Source: Lepas anatifera (lineage: Eukaryota; Arthropoda; Thecostraca; Lepadidae). Taken from it: DNA of 64,000 nucleotides. Shown piece by piece: positions 11,561 through 22,956 of the stretch (position 1 is the first letter of the stretch; every line of letters starts with the position of its first letter). The notes beneath the pieces are model-generated. The model had not been told where the DNA came from, made no database searches, and worked only from the letters and a program-made list of their open reading frames with translations. Both the position numbers and the translations under genes were made by a program. The stretch is from assembly GCA_034440635.1 (NCBI GenBank), contig JAOTON010000200.1, positions 682,001 to 746,000 of the forward strand, given 5' to 3'.

Positions 11561-11760
11561 GGTGGGGCAGTCTGTTAGCGCACGCATTCCACTCGGCTCA
11601 AGACATTCTGTATGTGCAGGATTTCGTGGGTTCGGACTGGGTGCGTGTGCGCACTCCACTGGCTCGAATTCTTTTATTTCGACATTCTTTATGTGCAGGA
11701 TTTCGTGGGTTCGAGCCCATCAAGAGGCAGGATTTGGCGCCCTGTCCTAGCTCAAGCCTA
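11561..11760 (+). mobile_element. tRNA-derived SINE with duplicated tRNA-like segment
   Basis: An A-box-like TGGGGCAGTCTGTTAGCGC (11563-11580) matches the usual tRNA D-arm pattern. A B box GGGTTCGAGCCC lies at 11707-11718. A 79-bp segment is duplicated in tandem: the word GACATTCTNTATGTGCAGG begins at 11602 and again at 11681, each followed by ATTTCGTGGGTTCG. Internal polymerase III boxes without a foldable mature tRNA indicate a SINE rather than a functional tRNA gene. Confidence 0.6.
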
Positions 11761-13904
11761 GCTCATTCCTCTTTCCCCTCCGACGCCATATGACCTTAGC
11801 AGTTGGTGCGTCGTTATTTTAAACACCAAACATTAAAACAACACAAAACATACCTAGCCCAAGCTTCGCTGATGAACACTGAGAAAACTTCAGCTACTTT
11901 TTTTGCCGCGAACAAGTCCGATTTTCCATCCCAGAGTGAGATGTCAGCCAAACGTTTGACCGGCCAACAATGGTAAAATCACGAGTGTTCTCTTTGATAC
12001 AAAATCAGCTAAAATCGGCCGGAAGCCGGCCAAATTTAGCTCCATCCTGGGGTCACGTCCGGATTGGACCACCCGGATCCACCCCTGTTTCGTCCTTACC
12101 ACCGGTTCCAGGAGTTGGCTCTGCTCTGGAGTCGGCAGTGTACCCCCTTGTTTGTACGAGTCACCAAGTCGCGGAATTTACCACCCTGTCGCTGCTCTGG
12201 CTTGCCCTCGGGCGTTCCTAGCTACGAGGCATGAGCGGAATGTACTTGATCGTCCCAGGAACACCAGCGCCCAAGCTATTCGAAAAACTGGGCACGCTAG
12301 CTGAATTGTCAGTGGTGGGTGGTATGCGACATGGTTACAAAATGCCTTGTTTTTCGTGCTAGCGACACTTGAAATAAGCACACGGGGCAGGACATACGTA
12401 AGCATATGTAGCCACAGGCATGATAATTGGATACAAGAACGGCGCGAGTCCCTCTGGAGGCTGCTAGTTATATAAGCTTTCGGCTGGGCCGTGAGGTACA
12501 AGTTTATCAATGTTATGTAGTACAATATAAATCTAAAGACACTGAGCAAGGAGCGGTGAGGAGGGTACAACTAAACTAATAAAACAAACAATGTTCTTTG
12601 AATTAACAATTGGCGAAAGTAACTGACAGCTACAGGGGTAGGAATGGAAGGGCAATCTTCTGCCCGTAAATGAGTAGAAAAATTAAAAACATATTCAGCC
12701 TCTGTTTCTTTGCTTTAAAGGGTAATTCCAAGCGTGCACAAATATTATATAAGCGCGAGGAAAGGACCTTAGACTTCGGCCCGACGGAGCTAAAACTGAA
12801 AATAAGCATGGAGACAGAAACGGATATAACACAATCTACACGATACCCGACACCCAAAAAGTTCAGCATCCTCAATCGTAGTTAATACAAAAATGAGCCT
12901 CTTAATAAAAATATGCATGAACTAATCCCAGTGAAGTCGTCTTCAATTGGTCGAGTCGGACCGGTGACTGAACAATGGGCACTGGGCACTGTCACTGGAT
13001 GGTGGTGGTCGGTACATTACACCGCAGCTCTGTAACTATTTATATATACACCTTTCTTGCTCCATTTGCATTCATCTGTACAAACATGGTGCCAAAATAG
13101 ACTAACAGGTCAATGCTTCACACACAAAAACAGGTCAAGATCAACGATAAAACTGTCAAAGTGATTGTTGTCATAACGTCGTTCGTTTAGAGAAAACGCA
13201 CTTGATTCTTCTGAGAACACACGGCAAAACCCATCTGAACGCACACGGTCAGCCTCACGGACTCATCGCAACAAATGACTTTGCAACCGTCCAACTCGCA
13301 ACATCTGTGAGACATCGGCGCGCTAAAGAACCGCATCGGCTCGCATCGCCCACCCCGAGGTGCCAGACAACCCCCCCCGCCGGAAATATCGCCTTCCGAC
13401 AGAATGACGCAACGTATGACGTCATAGTTGAAGTCGTCTGTGACGTGGAACGCATACCAGACTCCCCAGCAGTTTGTCATCGGCCACGCGGATAAAACAC
13501 CGCGTGGGTAGCGAGCCGCGACCCCGCTGGCATTTTCAGGGCTATTATATTTTAAACGTTGGTATGTCTGAAGCATGGCAGTGTAAAGTTAAGTATACAA
13601 TTCACTAAATATATTGTAAAGAGGTCGCCCATGTAAAAGAAATATGGGTCATTGACTCGTTGGTGGACATTATTATGTACGTACATTTTCCAACTGACTT
13701 AATATGTAACAATTTCACCCTTTGATTATTTGGACAATAAATTATTTGAAATCGCACACACCTTTTACAGCATTGGGCATTTGTGGCTGAAGGGTGGCTG
13801 ATGCTTTTACTTTGCCGGCACTTCCTAGAACATCGTCCATGGGTGCGCGCGCGGGGGTGTTCGAGGGGTGTGTGGTGTCTGAGTGCCATGGTGTTCTTAC
13901 GGTG
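11761..13904. other. No confident feature; short ORFs and a CpG-enriched part
   Basis: A 71-codon + ORF at 12670-12885 starts with ATG and A at -3 but shows no domain. A 130-codon minus frame at 12178-12570 begins at a non-ATG codon. 13195-13530 is modestly CpG-enriched with frames on both strands. None is supported beyond openness. Confidence 0.3.
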
Positions 13905-13916
13905 ATTATATAAAAG
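13905..13916 (+). promoter_or_regulatory. TATA-box-like motif
   Basis: TATATAAAAGC is a near-ideal TATA box on the + strand, with GC-richer sequence downstream. No convincing coding start follows within 300 bp, so it may be fortuitous. Confidence 0.25.
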
Positions 13917-14959
13917 CTGCCGAGACTGCAGGCCTGCTACCATTATACGGGATAGCTCACTAGGAATGGTTTTTTGTGGGTGTTTTGTGTGGAAACCGCT
14001 TGGTGTATAATCACCAGGGGGCTATGCAAATTTTTTGTGTCTTTAAATTTTTTAGTTACAATTTTGGGTTTTGAATGGTTTGTGTGAAGGCATGTTAAAA
14101 TGGTCATCACCAAAGCTGCATTTGCCCTGGTATGAGGGACTTGGGCAGCTGCTCAGTATTAATTTAGCGATTTTTATTACATGCACAATTTATTTACATG
14201 CACAATTAATTTATCAATTAATTATGAACAAATATATGTTAACGTTTCAATTGTGCATGTGTGAGGTAGTGACTAATGCAATTTAGCAATTGAAGTACAA
14301 TTTTGGTAATGGAGAAAAGGCCCACAGGGGCGCAAAAAATTAAACAGCGAGCTCCTTTCGACACCAGTATTTTTTTGGAGAAGGTGCCGTTACAAAACAG
14401 AACAATTCGGTTATTGGGAGGGAGCCGCAAAAGGCACCCATACCCGCATTACCTAAAACCATTTTAAAGACGCCTGTACCGCACAGTGTTGACATTACAG
14501 AGGGATACATAATGTTTTCTACGTCAGTATTTGTCGGTTGGGATGGGCACCTTTATGCATCTTTGTGGACGAGGAGGGGGGACCACCCTCTTCGCCTCCA
14601 ACGAAGATCGGCCTGATCGGATATCAATCAAACATTTCACAGCTGAAGTATGTACATCCACAACGGGGCACAACTTTTCATATAATTGGGAAGGCTCTAT
14701 ATAGCCCCACTAATACTCGGAAAAGCGCCACCAATAAGCCGCTGAGTCTTTCCAAGACAGAAAAGAGCCTCTCCGCTGTGACAGACGGCATCTTGGTCAA
14801 CCGGGAGCTAGTGCTCTTCTATAGCAAGCCTCCTACGGTAAATACCCGCCCCCATACCGTATTGTGGCCCCCTGCAGTCCAAGCCCGCCAACTTCCATGA
14901 TCGCGGGCCGCCTATGACTGCAACCGGGCCTTCATCGGCCAAAACAGGCCCCCTAACAC
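13917..14959. other. Largely featureless; small inverted repeats
   Basis: ACATGCACAATT occurs twice (about 14179 and 14196) and inverted near 14251. A 120-codon + frame at 14538-14900 lacks start or splice support. Confidence 0.35.
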
Positions 14960-15249
14960 AAACACAACATAGGCGGATCCAGGATTGCCGATCGGGGGGG
15001 CGGGCACCTTCCCGGGGGTGCGCCATCCGGACCAGGGGGGCGCCACTTTTGACCGGCAAAACCTATCAGGTGGGCGCCAAATCCTATCGGTGGGCGCCGA
15101 CTTTCGCTTCCTGGGGGGGGGTGGGAAGCGACATTTCAGGGGGGCGCCCTCGACCTTTCATGGGGGCGCCGTGACCATTTCAGGGGGCGCCGAGGGTCGA
15201 TCGGGGGGGCATGCCCCCTTGCCCCCCTGGATCCGCCTATGAAACACAA
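14960..15249. mobile_element. hAT-like MITE, family M2, with perfect target duplication
   Basis: The element (14968-15241, 274 bp) has ends CATAGGCGGATCCAGG and CCTGGATCCGCCTATG in inverted orientation. It is flanked by an exact 8-bp duplication AAACACAA at 14960-14967 and 15242-15249. The interior is built of spaced GGGCGCC words and G runs. An exact 8-bp duplication is diagnostic of the hAT superfamily type of integration and suggests a relatively recent insertion. Confidence 0.85.
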
Positions 15250-16000
15250 TCCCCCTGTGGCTCAACTGGCCCCCAGCCATAACCACGGGCTACCTGCGAC
15301 CGTAGCCAGAAAAATAATGACGAAGCTTTTGAACCTATGTTGAGGTTCTTGGCGAACAGATATGGTGTTTAAGGAGATCATTTGTGGGCCAGGTTAATAT
15401 GGAGGTATCAGGGTGCTTTTTAAGTTTTTCCACTGGGCAGCACACCCAGAGGGGTGTATTTGCACTAACATCGATCATTTCATATTATAGGTACAATGCT
15501 CATTTTTTGTTCTGACCGATGTCTTGTGGCTTCACAAAGCAATATAAAATAAAACGCTAAAAGCATCATTATCTTCCCTCGGCATGATAAACCTGCGCAG
15601 GTATATGACAAAAGACTGTCGGTACTACTTCCAAGTATTAAACACACACAAATGGGTGCAAGCGTATTGTTTTCCGTGCACAATGCACAGCTTGTTGAAA
15701 TAAAGCCCTTTATGAAAAGGGCCCCACAGTCGCCTAACAGGCCTTCGGGCCCACTGGATTATTGGCAACCCACCCAGAGCTGCAAAAGTCGGGTTGGGTC
15801 ATAAAGTGCCCGACAGATTTTAGGGCACGGTATGGTCTTGCGACAGATCTTACAATCTGTGAGAAAAATATTGAAGGAAGCAGAAAATATTTTTTGTTCT
15901 AAAAACTCAATATTAGAATTGTACCTCTTTCACCAACAAGTTTTTCATGAATTTGCACCTCTCCCATATCAAGCCAGTGTGCGGCAGAACCGATGGAAAA
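15250..16000. other. No recognisable gene
   Basis: Contains the phrase AAGTGCCCGACAGATTT (about 15805), which recurs near 18290, so part belongs to an uncharacterised dispersed repeat. The last 150 bp lead into the 60-bp tandem repeat. Confidence 0.35.
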
Positions 16001-16120
16001 TCGAGGGACTTATGAATCGAGGGACCTTTGAATAGAGGGCCTTAGGCACAGAGGGTCTTTTCGAGGGACTTATGAATCGAGGAACCTTTGAATAGAGGGC
16101 CTTATGTACAGAGGGCCTTT
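16001..16120. repeat. 60-bp tandem duplication made of 16-bp subrepeats
   Basis: Two adjacent 60-bp units (16001-16060 and 16061-16120) differ at only a few bases. Each unit is built from three 16-bp pieces plus a 12-bp piece, all variants of TCGAGGGACTTATGAA (TCGAGGGACCTTTGAA, TAGAGGGCCTTAGGCA, CAGAGGGTCTTT). This shows an older 16-bp expansion followed by a 60-bp duplication. It lies about 270 bp upstream of the predicted gene at 16391. Confidence 0.9.
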
Positions 16121-16162
16121 TAAACGTCACCCAGAAAATCCTCTGCTGGAAAAATTCCTTCA

Positions 16163-16221
16163 CCGGCCTGTCGGGCCCGATTTGTATTCCATAGCACGCG
16201 ACAGCTTGGCCCGACAGGCCG
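16163..16221. repeat. GC-rich inverted repeat upstream of gene A
   Basis: CGGCCTGTCGGGCC (16163-16176) is perfectly inverted at 16208-16221, leaving a 31-base loop. If transcribed it would form a stable stem in the leader of predicted gene A. Confidence 0.75.
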
Positions 16222-16290
16222 CCGTAAAGGTAAAGGCGACAGGCAAAACGTTTTTCCTTCGTTTCTCGTTTGGAAGTACGTCAACGCTGC

Positions 16291-16320
16291 GCAAGGGCGC
16301 TGTTTGAACAGCGCCCTTGC
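16291..16320. repeat. Near-perfect 30-bp palindrome upstream of gene A
   Basis: GCAAGGGCGCTGTT is followed by TG and its exact inverse, giving 14-bp arms with a 2-base centre. Pairing can extend outward through GCTGC/GCAGC with one bulge. It lies 70 bp before the predicted start codon of gene A. Confidence 0.85.
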
Positions 16321-16390
16321 GGCAGCCGGTGTAAAGGTATCTTTGGTTTGAGAAAAGCAGCCCTGCGGTTTGGTGTGTTGCCTTGTGGAT

Positions 16391-17962
16391 ATGGCGGAGG
16401 CCAAGGCCCTAGAATCCCGTGGTGTGGTGGAGGTATGCGTTGCAAGGTTGTGTTTTTTATTATTTTTTCTTGCATTACTTTGGTATACATCTTGAGTAAA
16501 CTGGTTGAGCCTGGATTTCATCGTCCATAGTTGAAGGGCTGATAAATGGCTCCGATTAAGCTGAAGCCCCTTCCACCGTCCCGTGTCAGCTTAAATGTGG
16601 ATTTAAGGGATGTGGGTATTTTGGCGAGAAACGTTTTTTAAGGGCATCAGCGAATCAAGCATTCTGGGCTGCCCTGAAGTTCAGGAACAGTGGTTTTGGC
16701 CAAGGAGGTCGTTTTGAAGCATGGATCAAACAGCGGGCAGATCAGAACAGTGTGGGGAGAAAACAAAGAAGTAAGTGATGTGGTGTTCGTTGTAATTTCG
16801 GCAGCTTACATTTATTTCACACAGTATGTTATGCTCACTGTTGATCAATAATTTTAAATGATATTAATAAGGGAAAATGAATTTTACCAGCAGACTGGTC
16901 AAATTAGACTAAAACATTTGTTTTCCTTCCATCTCTTTTAAATCCAATGCCTGTTTGTACAGAATTAACCACAAAGTTGCATACCTTCATCAGTGGATTT
17001 GTAGATGCCAAAGAAACAAAACTCTTCACCTTTCCACATTAATTTGAGTTTTAAGTACCAAACTATTTCTCCTATTTCATTTTATTCACTTACCTAAATA
17101 TGCCTATGATCTATGTCAAGGGGACAAAGATATAGCAAAACACAGCCTAGTGCAACCTTTACTCATTCCTTTTACTCTTAACTTCCTTGAAAACATGATA
17201 TTTATTTGACATTTACTATCTAACTGACTTAAGGTTATTTATTAGCCTCATGAACTTCAGATCCTAAACCACGTACCCTCATGGAAATGAGCACGGCAAT
17301 GCATGAAAACTTTGAGAGAGCCAACAGCTTCAAAATTTAGGATTTTTATGTAAACATGCATTTAAAGTCATGGAAAGCTAATATTACATGTTTGTATTCA
17401 ACTACAAGTAGCCATGATCCTTAAAAGCACTTTTGAATATCAAAAGTACCCCTCCAATCCTGTTTGTCTGGCCATCAGAGCAAAATCCATATATAAATTT
17501 TGGGGGTTCCTTCCAAATTACCCCTCCCACCTCCAAAAACTGAAATCATGAAAATCTGCAGAAGCTGGCATAAGTAACCGCATGGTATGGGAACCAGGTC
17601 AGCTTTCTTCCATTGCAAACTATATTTTTAAGTATTCTGGGCTGGACTATGTAACATAATAACAAAATATCACTTATTCTCATTCTAGTGCAGCATTTTT
17701 GTCAATGGCGGCTGCAGAGGACTGTAAAAGGGGGCTGCTTTTCATGTTATTGTATATTTCCACCTGTGACCTAAATCATCTGAATTCAAGACTGAGTCTT
17801 ATTCAAGACCCAGTCGAGCTGACTTTGACACACACTATTTGTATGCTGTATGTCCACAAATCTCAAATTACATCCAATAATAAATTTCCTTTACCAATGG
17901 TGACTCCAGAAAATGGGAATTGGTGGTTCGGTATTCAATTTGTTATAGGTTTCTGCCGATAA
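16391..17962 (+). CDS. Predicted three-exon gene A, function unknown
   Basis: Exons are 16391-16432, 16590-16770 and 17694-17962. The start is ATATGG (G at +4), encoding MAEAKALESRGVVE. Donors are GAG|GTATGC and GAA|GTAAGT. Acceptors are the pyrimidine-rich CCACCGTCCCGTGTCAG and TTCTCATTCTAGTGCAG. Phases agree at both junctions (0 then 1) and the frame is 164 codons including TAA. Exon 2 carries a C-x4-C pair and a basic C-terminal end (RKQR). Exon 3 has a short hydrophobic run (GLLFMLLYI). Introns are 157 and 923 bp; the longer one is AT-rich and free of obvious repeats. A tandem repeat and two hairpins sit just upstream. No homologue is recognised, and exon 3 is the weakest part. Confidence 0.42.
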
Positions 17963-19499
17963 CCTTAATTTCCTGAGCGTGTCTGATAATTGAAAACCCG
18001 AAGAACAGTCTCAGTTCTAGAGTTTTGAAAATTAATAGACTTGTGTCATTCCACTTAGATTTTCCATAGGCGGTTTCAGAGCACGAAAATAAGGATATCA
18101 CACATATAAGGATCAGAGCACAAAAATAAGGATAATGATATCCATTGGTGCCAAACTTGAAGTTTTTATGCTAATTTTAGTATTTTCTATTAAGAATGTG
18201 GAAAAGAGTAGGAACATTTTACCAATTGAATGGGTTTTGCAATTTTAATAGTCCTATCCTAACCACCCGACAGATTTGGGGTTTTTTCGAAAGTGCCCGA
18301 CAGATTTGGATTTTTGCAGCCTGAACCCACCAAGCAAAAACATAAATTTGTGCCCCTGCATCCATCAACATATATCTATAAACGAAATACACATACGCTC
18401 AGAGCATCCTGACACACATACTTCCGGAAGTTGGCTGATATATTGCTAAGGCTGTATTGTCATTGTGGTCGTGATGGGCCTTCGAGTATCGAACTTATTG
18501 GAGGGGCCAGTAGTAAGAAAGGAATATCGTAGCTCCTTGAGATTCGAACTGAGGTATCAGTTGCGTAGACCATACCACAAATTGCCTGATTTCATGTTTC
18601 GTTCATTTGAGGGCTCATCTTTTACGGAGTAACAACGCCTCTAGGTCAATGCCATAGGTCAACTGCCTTTATGGACGTTGACACCAAAGTTTCAGAGAAA
18701 ATTTGCAGGCCTTTTCCTTCAGGACCTTAGCTCGCTTCCATTGCATTCCCGAAATGGTTCCGCATAATCTCGGTGGCATGGCCCCTATTTGACCTATATG
18801 ACCTCGTTTGACCTTGAAGACATTTAGTTAGGTCAATGAAAGTAAGCTAGAATCTAGATCCCTATACCCCTCATAAGCACAAAGATAGGTTTTTTATAAT
18901 CCTTTTGCTAAACTTTCATGGGGAAGGGGGGGCACTATAGGACTCCTCTCCACTGCTCGTTAACGCCAGACTTCTTTCCACTGCGCTTGATAAGGCAGTG
19001 GATAGACCTAGTAAAATATCGGCAATTGAGTCGATGAATGAGGGACTTCAATCTCAAGATCAACTTCAAACTCGGTGTTCACGTTATTGAGATTCTTCCA
19101 ATGTATGTACACGCAGCGTCCAGTGTCGATTCCACAATATGGCATCCTTAAAAAAAACGTTGAAAATAATATAAAGTCTCAAACGGGAGAGAGAAGGCCG
19201 GCGTTTTCTGGTAACCAGAGTAGACCTTAGCAGTATTTAACATTCTTGGCTTCAAATGTTTTTGATCATTGCATTACCTTGTACGAATGCAGAATTTGAC
19301 TACTATGACTCGTTATTCCCATTGTTTTATTATTCGTCTCAAGGCACAGCATATCAAAATAAGCAAAATGTCTAGTAAGTAAATAAATAATCAATCACAG
19401 AAACTCGATACAAGCGTGTCAGCTCATCAGCAATGCGCCGTGACAGCGAGCACGGAATTTTTCACCTCCAACTGTACCGCCTGTTATTATTACATATTA
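17963..19499. other. Intergenic stretch with small repeats
   Basis: ATAAGGAT...CAGAGCACAAAAATAAGGATA words are duplicated at 18080-18140. Two CCCGACAGATTTGG words occur at 18265 and 18296. A tRNA-like B box is possible on the minus strand near 18550. No gene is supported. Confidence 0.4.
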
Positions 19500-19665
19500 T
19501 ATCATATTATATACTGCAGCAGTTGCGTATACGGAACTTCATTTCGGGGGGACTAGGGGCTCGAGCCTCCCCCATAATTGCCTCGGATCAGACTCCATCT
19601 ATGCATTTACTATATGCACTTAAACGTTTCGCGGGAGGGGGGGCTTGAGCCCCCGAAGTCCACCC
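19500..19665. mobile_element. Decayed M1 MITE
   Basis: The interior phrase GGGGCTCGAGCC, the CTATGCATTTACTATA segment and the GGGGGGCTTGAGCCCCC block match M1 copies at 5791 and 33488. Both terminal repeats are damaged. The right side abuts the M3 element at 19666. Confidence 0.5.
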
Positions 19666-19889
19666 CAGGGGCGGACTCAGACCCGAGTTTTTTTTGGGGG
19701 GGGGGCAAACCCATGTCTGCCTCTCCTCCTGGGCGGGGGGGGTGGGAGCGAAAATTTTTTTGCTCTACAGACCTAGTGTAAACACCTTTTTAAAAAAATC
19801 CGGCGTTTGCGGGGGCCAAAAGATAGTTGGCCCCCTCCAGCGCTTTGGGGATGGGCATGGCCGGAATGGCCCCCCAGCATCCGCCCCTG
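19666..19889. mobile_element. hAT-like MITE, family M3 (second copy)
   Basis: Ends are CAGGGGCGGACTCAGACC and, inverted, GCATCCGCCCCTG. The interior is the reverse complement of the M3 copy at 10530-10832, including the CCATGTCTGCCTCTCCTCC segment and GGGGATGGGCATGGCCGGAATGGCC-type block. The target duplication is not clear because the left side joins another MITE. Confidence 0.6.
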
Positions 19890-21040
19890 TACCGCAGTAT
19901 ATCAGCTTCTGCAGCTTGTCAGTAAGGAAGCCAGGAACACATGTTTATTGTCGCAGCCCATCGACAATTGACCGCGCTAAAAAGCACCGCTCGTATGAAC
20001 CATCTGCAATGGTTTATGAGCCACGGCTAAAGCGTCTCCTCTGGTGCTCTGTCCCAGGCGCCCTCAAAGGAAATGTGACACCTTCGGGGTTTTTTAACGT
20101 AGCTATCGGACGCGTTGAGTATTTCGAAACAAAACCCTTTAGAAGCATATTTCGCTTGTCTCAAAACTCACCTTATACGGAGCAACAGTGCTTCATAAAC
20201 GTTCTTTCTTAAATACATTTCTCTCACGCCTCTCTTCCCTAACCAGGTAAGAGCCAAACGACCGCACGTAGCTGTTTGTGGGTAACTGTGGCCGACATAG
20301 GAACGGTGAGGACGGGAGTAGTTTTAGGGGCATATTTCATTGGAAATCATCAAGAAGACATTAATGCTTTATTAAGAAGCCCACTATATTGTATAATTTA
20401 CCTTTCCTTTTAGAGAATCAAGAACTTTCCGCGTGTTGGTATCATCTGGTCAAGCTATTGATGTATCAACACATGTTTTGCCTTTTAAACTAGTCGTTGA
20501 AGACGTCTATACGCATTTGTAATCGCTGTACCAAAGTCACATTTAGAACGTAGGTAAAGAAGTTCAGACAATAAAACATTGACTGCGTAGCTGGGCTTGA
20601 ACATTAAGCCGCGTTGCCAAGTTTACATCATACCACCCGGAGAGGATGGGGTTGATAGGGGTTGGTTTTTACGTTTTTCCCCGTGAATGGTACAATCTGG
20701 GATAAACCAAACATTCATCGAGTGGTTTATCGGCAGGTTTTATCAAATGTTTATTTCAATTTAAATCGCACTATAAAGGTGCCATATTCCCTTCAAGCGA
20801 TCTTGAGGCTACATAAACCATTCGAAACAAGCAATGGATTCAGCAGAACGCTAGCACTATGGCAATGGTCATCCTTTTTGCTTGAAGTGTAATACCGTGG
20901 CCACAGCAAAGGTACCTGAGTCGGATTACAAAGGTTACGATCACAGATTTCCTGCTATCTTTGTCTTATTGTACCTCTATTGAAGTGTGTTTTATGGTGC
21001 ATGTGCTCCATGTTCTAGCCCAGCGAGGTTCGTATGGATC
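19890..21040. other. No confident gene; possible acceptor
   Basis: A strong acceptor-like tract (CTCTTCCCTAACCAG) ends at 20246, followed by a 41-bp open segment and a GG|GTAACT donor-like site. A word resembling the F3 element end (AAGGTGCCATATTCCCTT) lies near 20777. Neither is enough for a gene or element call. Confidence 0.3.
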
Positions 21041-21355
21041 ATGAAATCTCATTTCAAAACACAGTCGAAGTATTTTGTCAGGTGCAGGCCTATTTCTAAG
21101 TCAGGTAAAAAGTCAATAAGCGTTAAATGTTTTAATGTACCAAGGGAATCGGCATACGGTACCATAAAGCATATCTCCAGAGGTTTGTACCAGCGTGCCG
21201 CGGAGCTGCCTGACTTGGACCCGAATTTCGTCTGGGCGGAACTCTCACAGGCCGGAGACCCAGGTGCGAGACTACTGGCAGTTGCCGATATGGGGATGAC
21301 AGATCGGCTCAGTCCCTATCCCATCCATCACCCACACCTCCCGCTGCGTAGGTGA
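21041..21355 (+). CDS. ORF of 104 aa, function unknown
   Basis: ATG at 21041 with A at -3 opens 104 codons ending TGA at 21355. Composition is protein-like, with a lysine-rich first half and a mixed helix-like second half ending in a proline/histidine stretch. The frame is also open upstream to a non-ATG codon at 20987. Internal splice-like sites (CAG|GTAAAA near 21104) mean it could be part of a longer gene. No domain is recognised. Confidence 0.25.
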   Translation: MKSHFKTQSKYFVRCRPISKSGKKSISVKCFNVPRESAYGTIKHISRGLYQRAAELPDLDPNFVWAELSQAGDPGARLLAVADMGMTDRLSPYPIHHPHLPLRR

Positions 21356-21872
21356 CAAAAACTAGCACCTCAAAACGCAGCTTACTGCATCTGCTATTGT
21401 GCGCTATGTGAGCGAGAAGATTTGGCGGGGCTTCTTTTTTCGACGCAAAAAAACACCAACTTAAAATTGGAGATTGGCAATTACAATTTGTGTGCCTCTT
21501 GTATCGTCACCGAAAGCCCATTGGCACTATTAGTGAAAAGAAACAGGCGGGAAGACAGGGACGAGAAGAGAACGCTCCAGCTGGTCAGGTTCGGAGACAG
21601 GTCATGGCCACGAACTGACAGGTCATCTCGGCTTAGTTTCAATCTATTTTTTGACACTGCACCAACGCCACTAGATAACTGCGAGTTTCGCCGGTGTGGG
21701 CAACTGCCAAACTGTCCTGCATGTTAGAAGTGTATGCTATAATGTGTGTTCAGATCTGATTTGACGTATTTCGGAAGAAAACATGCCTGACTTTTTCTCG
21801 GCTGATATGTGTCTGGTATACGAAGTTTCAAGAGATGTCTTGATCCAGCCATATGAAATAGCTGTTTCAGAA

Positions 21873-21874
<2 letters not shown>
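21356..21874. other. No recognisable feature
   Basis: A + frame at 21422-21727 is open but starts at a non-ATG codon. Confidence 0.35.

Positions 21875-21916
<42 letters not shown>
21875..21916. repeat. (AT)n microsatellite
   Basis: Twenty-one uninterrupted AT units. Confidence 0.97.
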
Positions 21917-21921
<5 letters not shown>

Positions 21922-22025
21922 GGAGTTGTTTTACTGGGGCATTCTCATGCCAGTCAGGTCTCAGTGTACCTCAGTATTGTATATAAGTTATCGACTGTTG
22001 TAATTTTGGCTTTGGAAAATTGCTC

Positions 22026-22027
<2 letters not shown>

Positions 22028-22085
<58 letters not shown>
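22028..22085. repeat. (AT)n microsatellite inside a TCGAAT/ATTCGA palindrome
   Basis: Twenty-nine AT units. The flanks TCGA on the left and TCGA on the right extend the self-complementarity, so the whole tract is one palindrome. Confidence 0.97.
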
Positions 22086-22087
<2 letters not shown>

Positions 22088-22526
22088 GATCGTCGCTGAA
22101 TACACTGGGAGAAAAATTGATTCCTTATGGATAAACTGAGTCGGTGCTGAAAGCGAGTCTGGATTCTGGTGTCAAACTCGGTTGGAATCAGGCAGAATCA
22201 AGCTCATTGTATTCCCGTCGCAGACTCAATGTAATCTCTTGGACTAGATTGAGTCTAGCACGTAGGGTTTTCTGAAGCTCATAGAATGATCACCGTAAGC
22301 TTGGGAATATAATTTCTGATGACCAGTTTCATATGATTCTTCGCTCGGTATAGAAAAACTCCACGGCATCAATGTATTCCACCAGCACAATCGTCATGGA
22401 ATCATTATATTACAGCTCTCTACGAAACATGGATTAGAAAAAGATGCCCCTCCATCAACAAGGCAACTGAATTCGATGCAAGCCTCAAACGAAACCGCCT
22501 CTTTTGAATTTGCATTTATAAATGTT

Positions 22527-22559
22527 TATATATATATATATATTTATTATATTTATATA

Positions 22560-22615
<56 letters not shown>
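22527..22615. repeat. Imperfect (TA)n microsatellite
   Basis: TA units broken by TTTATTATATTT and TTATTT interruptions in the first third, then pure (TA) to 22615. This is the third AT-type tract within 750 bp. Confidence 0.95.
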
Positions 22616-22618
<3 letters not shown>

Positions 22619-22956
22619 CCTCTCTACCAAGTTCGCACCCTGCTGTGGATTCTACTCTAAACACACATTTGTTCTCCGCAAGTGATGAGACCTCGGAAAA
22701 TGAAATGTGGTATCGGTTTTTGGGGTATAATTGATGTTTTGGTTTTTTGGTGTTTTTCAAAGAATCCTCTGTCTTATAGCTAGTTCAGTTCAAAACCCAT
22801 TGTCGAGGTACCTATCACATCTCCTTTCACACCTCGAAATTTAGAAATCAACGCACTTTAGAAGCCCATCAAAACAGCAAACGTTTTAACCGAAATTGAA
22901 GTTTTGAGTTTGCGGCCAATCATGTTTCACCCTCCAAAGCTGCGCACTTCTCCAAG
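22616..22956. other. No recognisable feature
   Basis: Unique sequence; nothing supported. Confidence 0.4.

Noticed and set aside
15969..16163. Minus-strand 64-codon repetitive frame
   Set aside because: Translation of the 60-bp tandem duplication.
18536..18600. Minus-strand AGTTCGAATCTC with an upstream TGGTNTGGTCTACGC word, tRNA-like
   Set aside because: Boxes are only partial matches and no cloverleaf can be drawn; possibly a SINE relic, not a tRNA gene.
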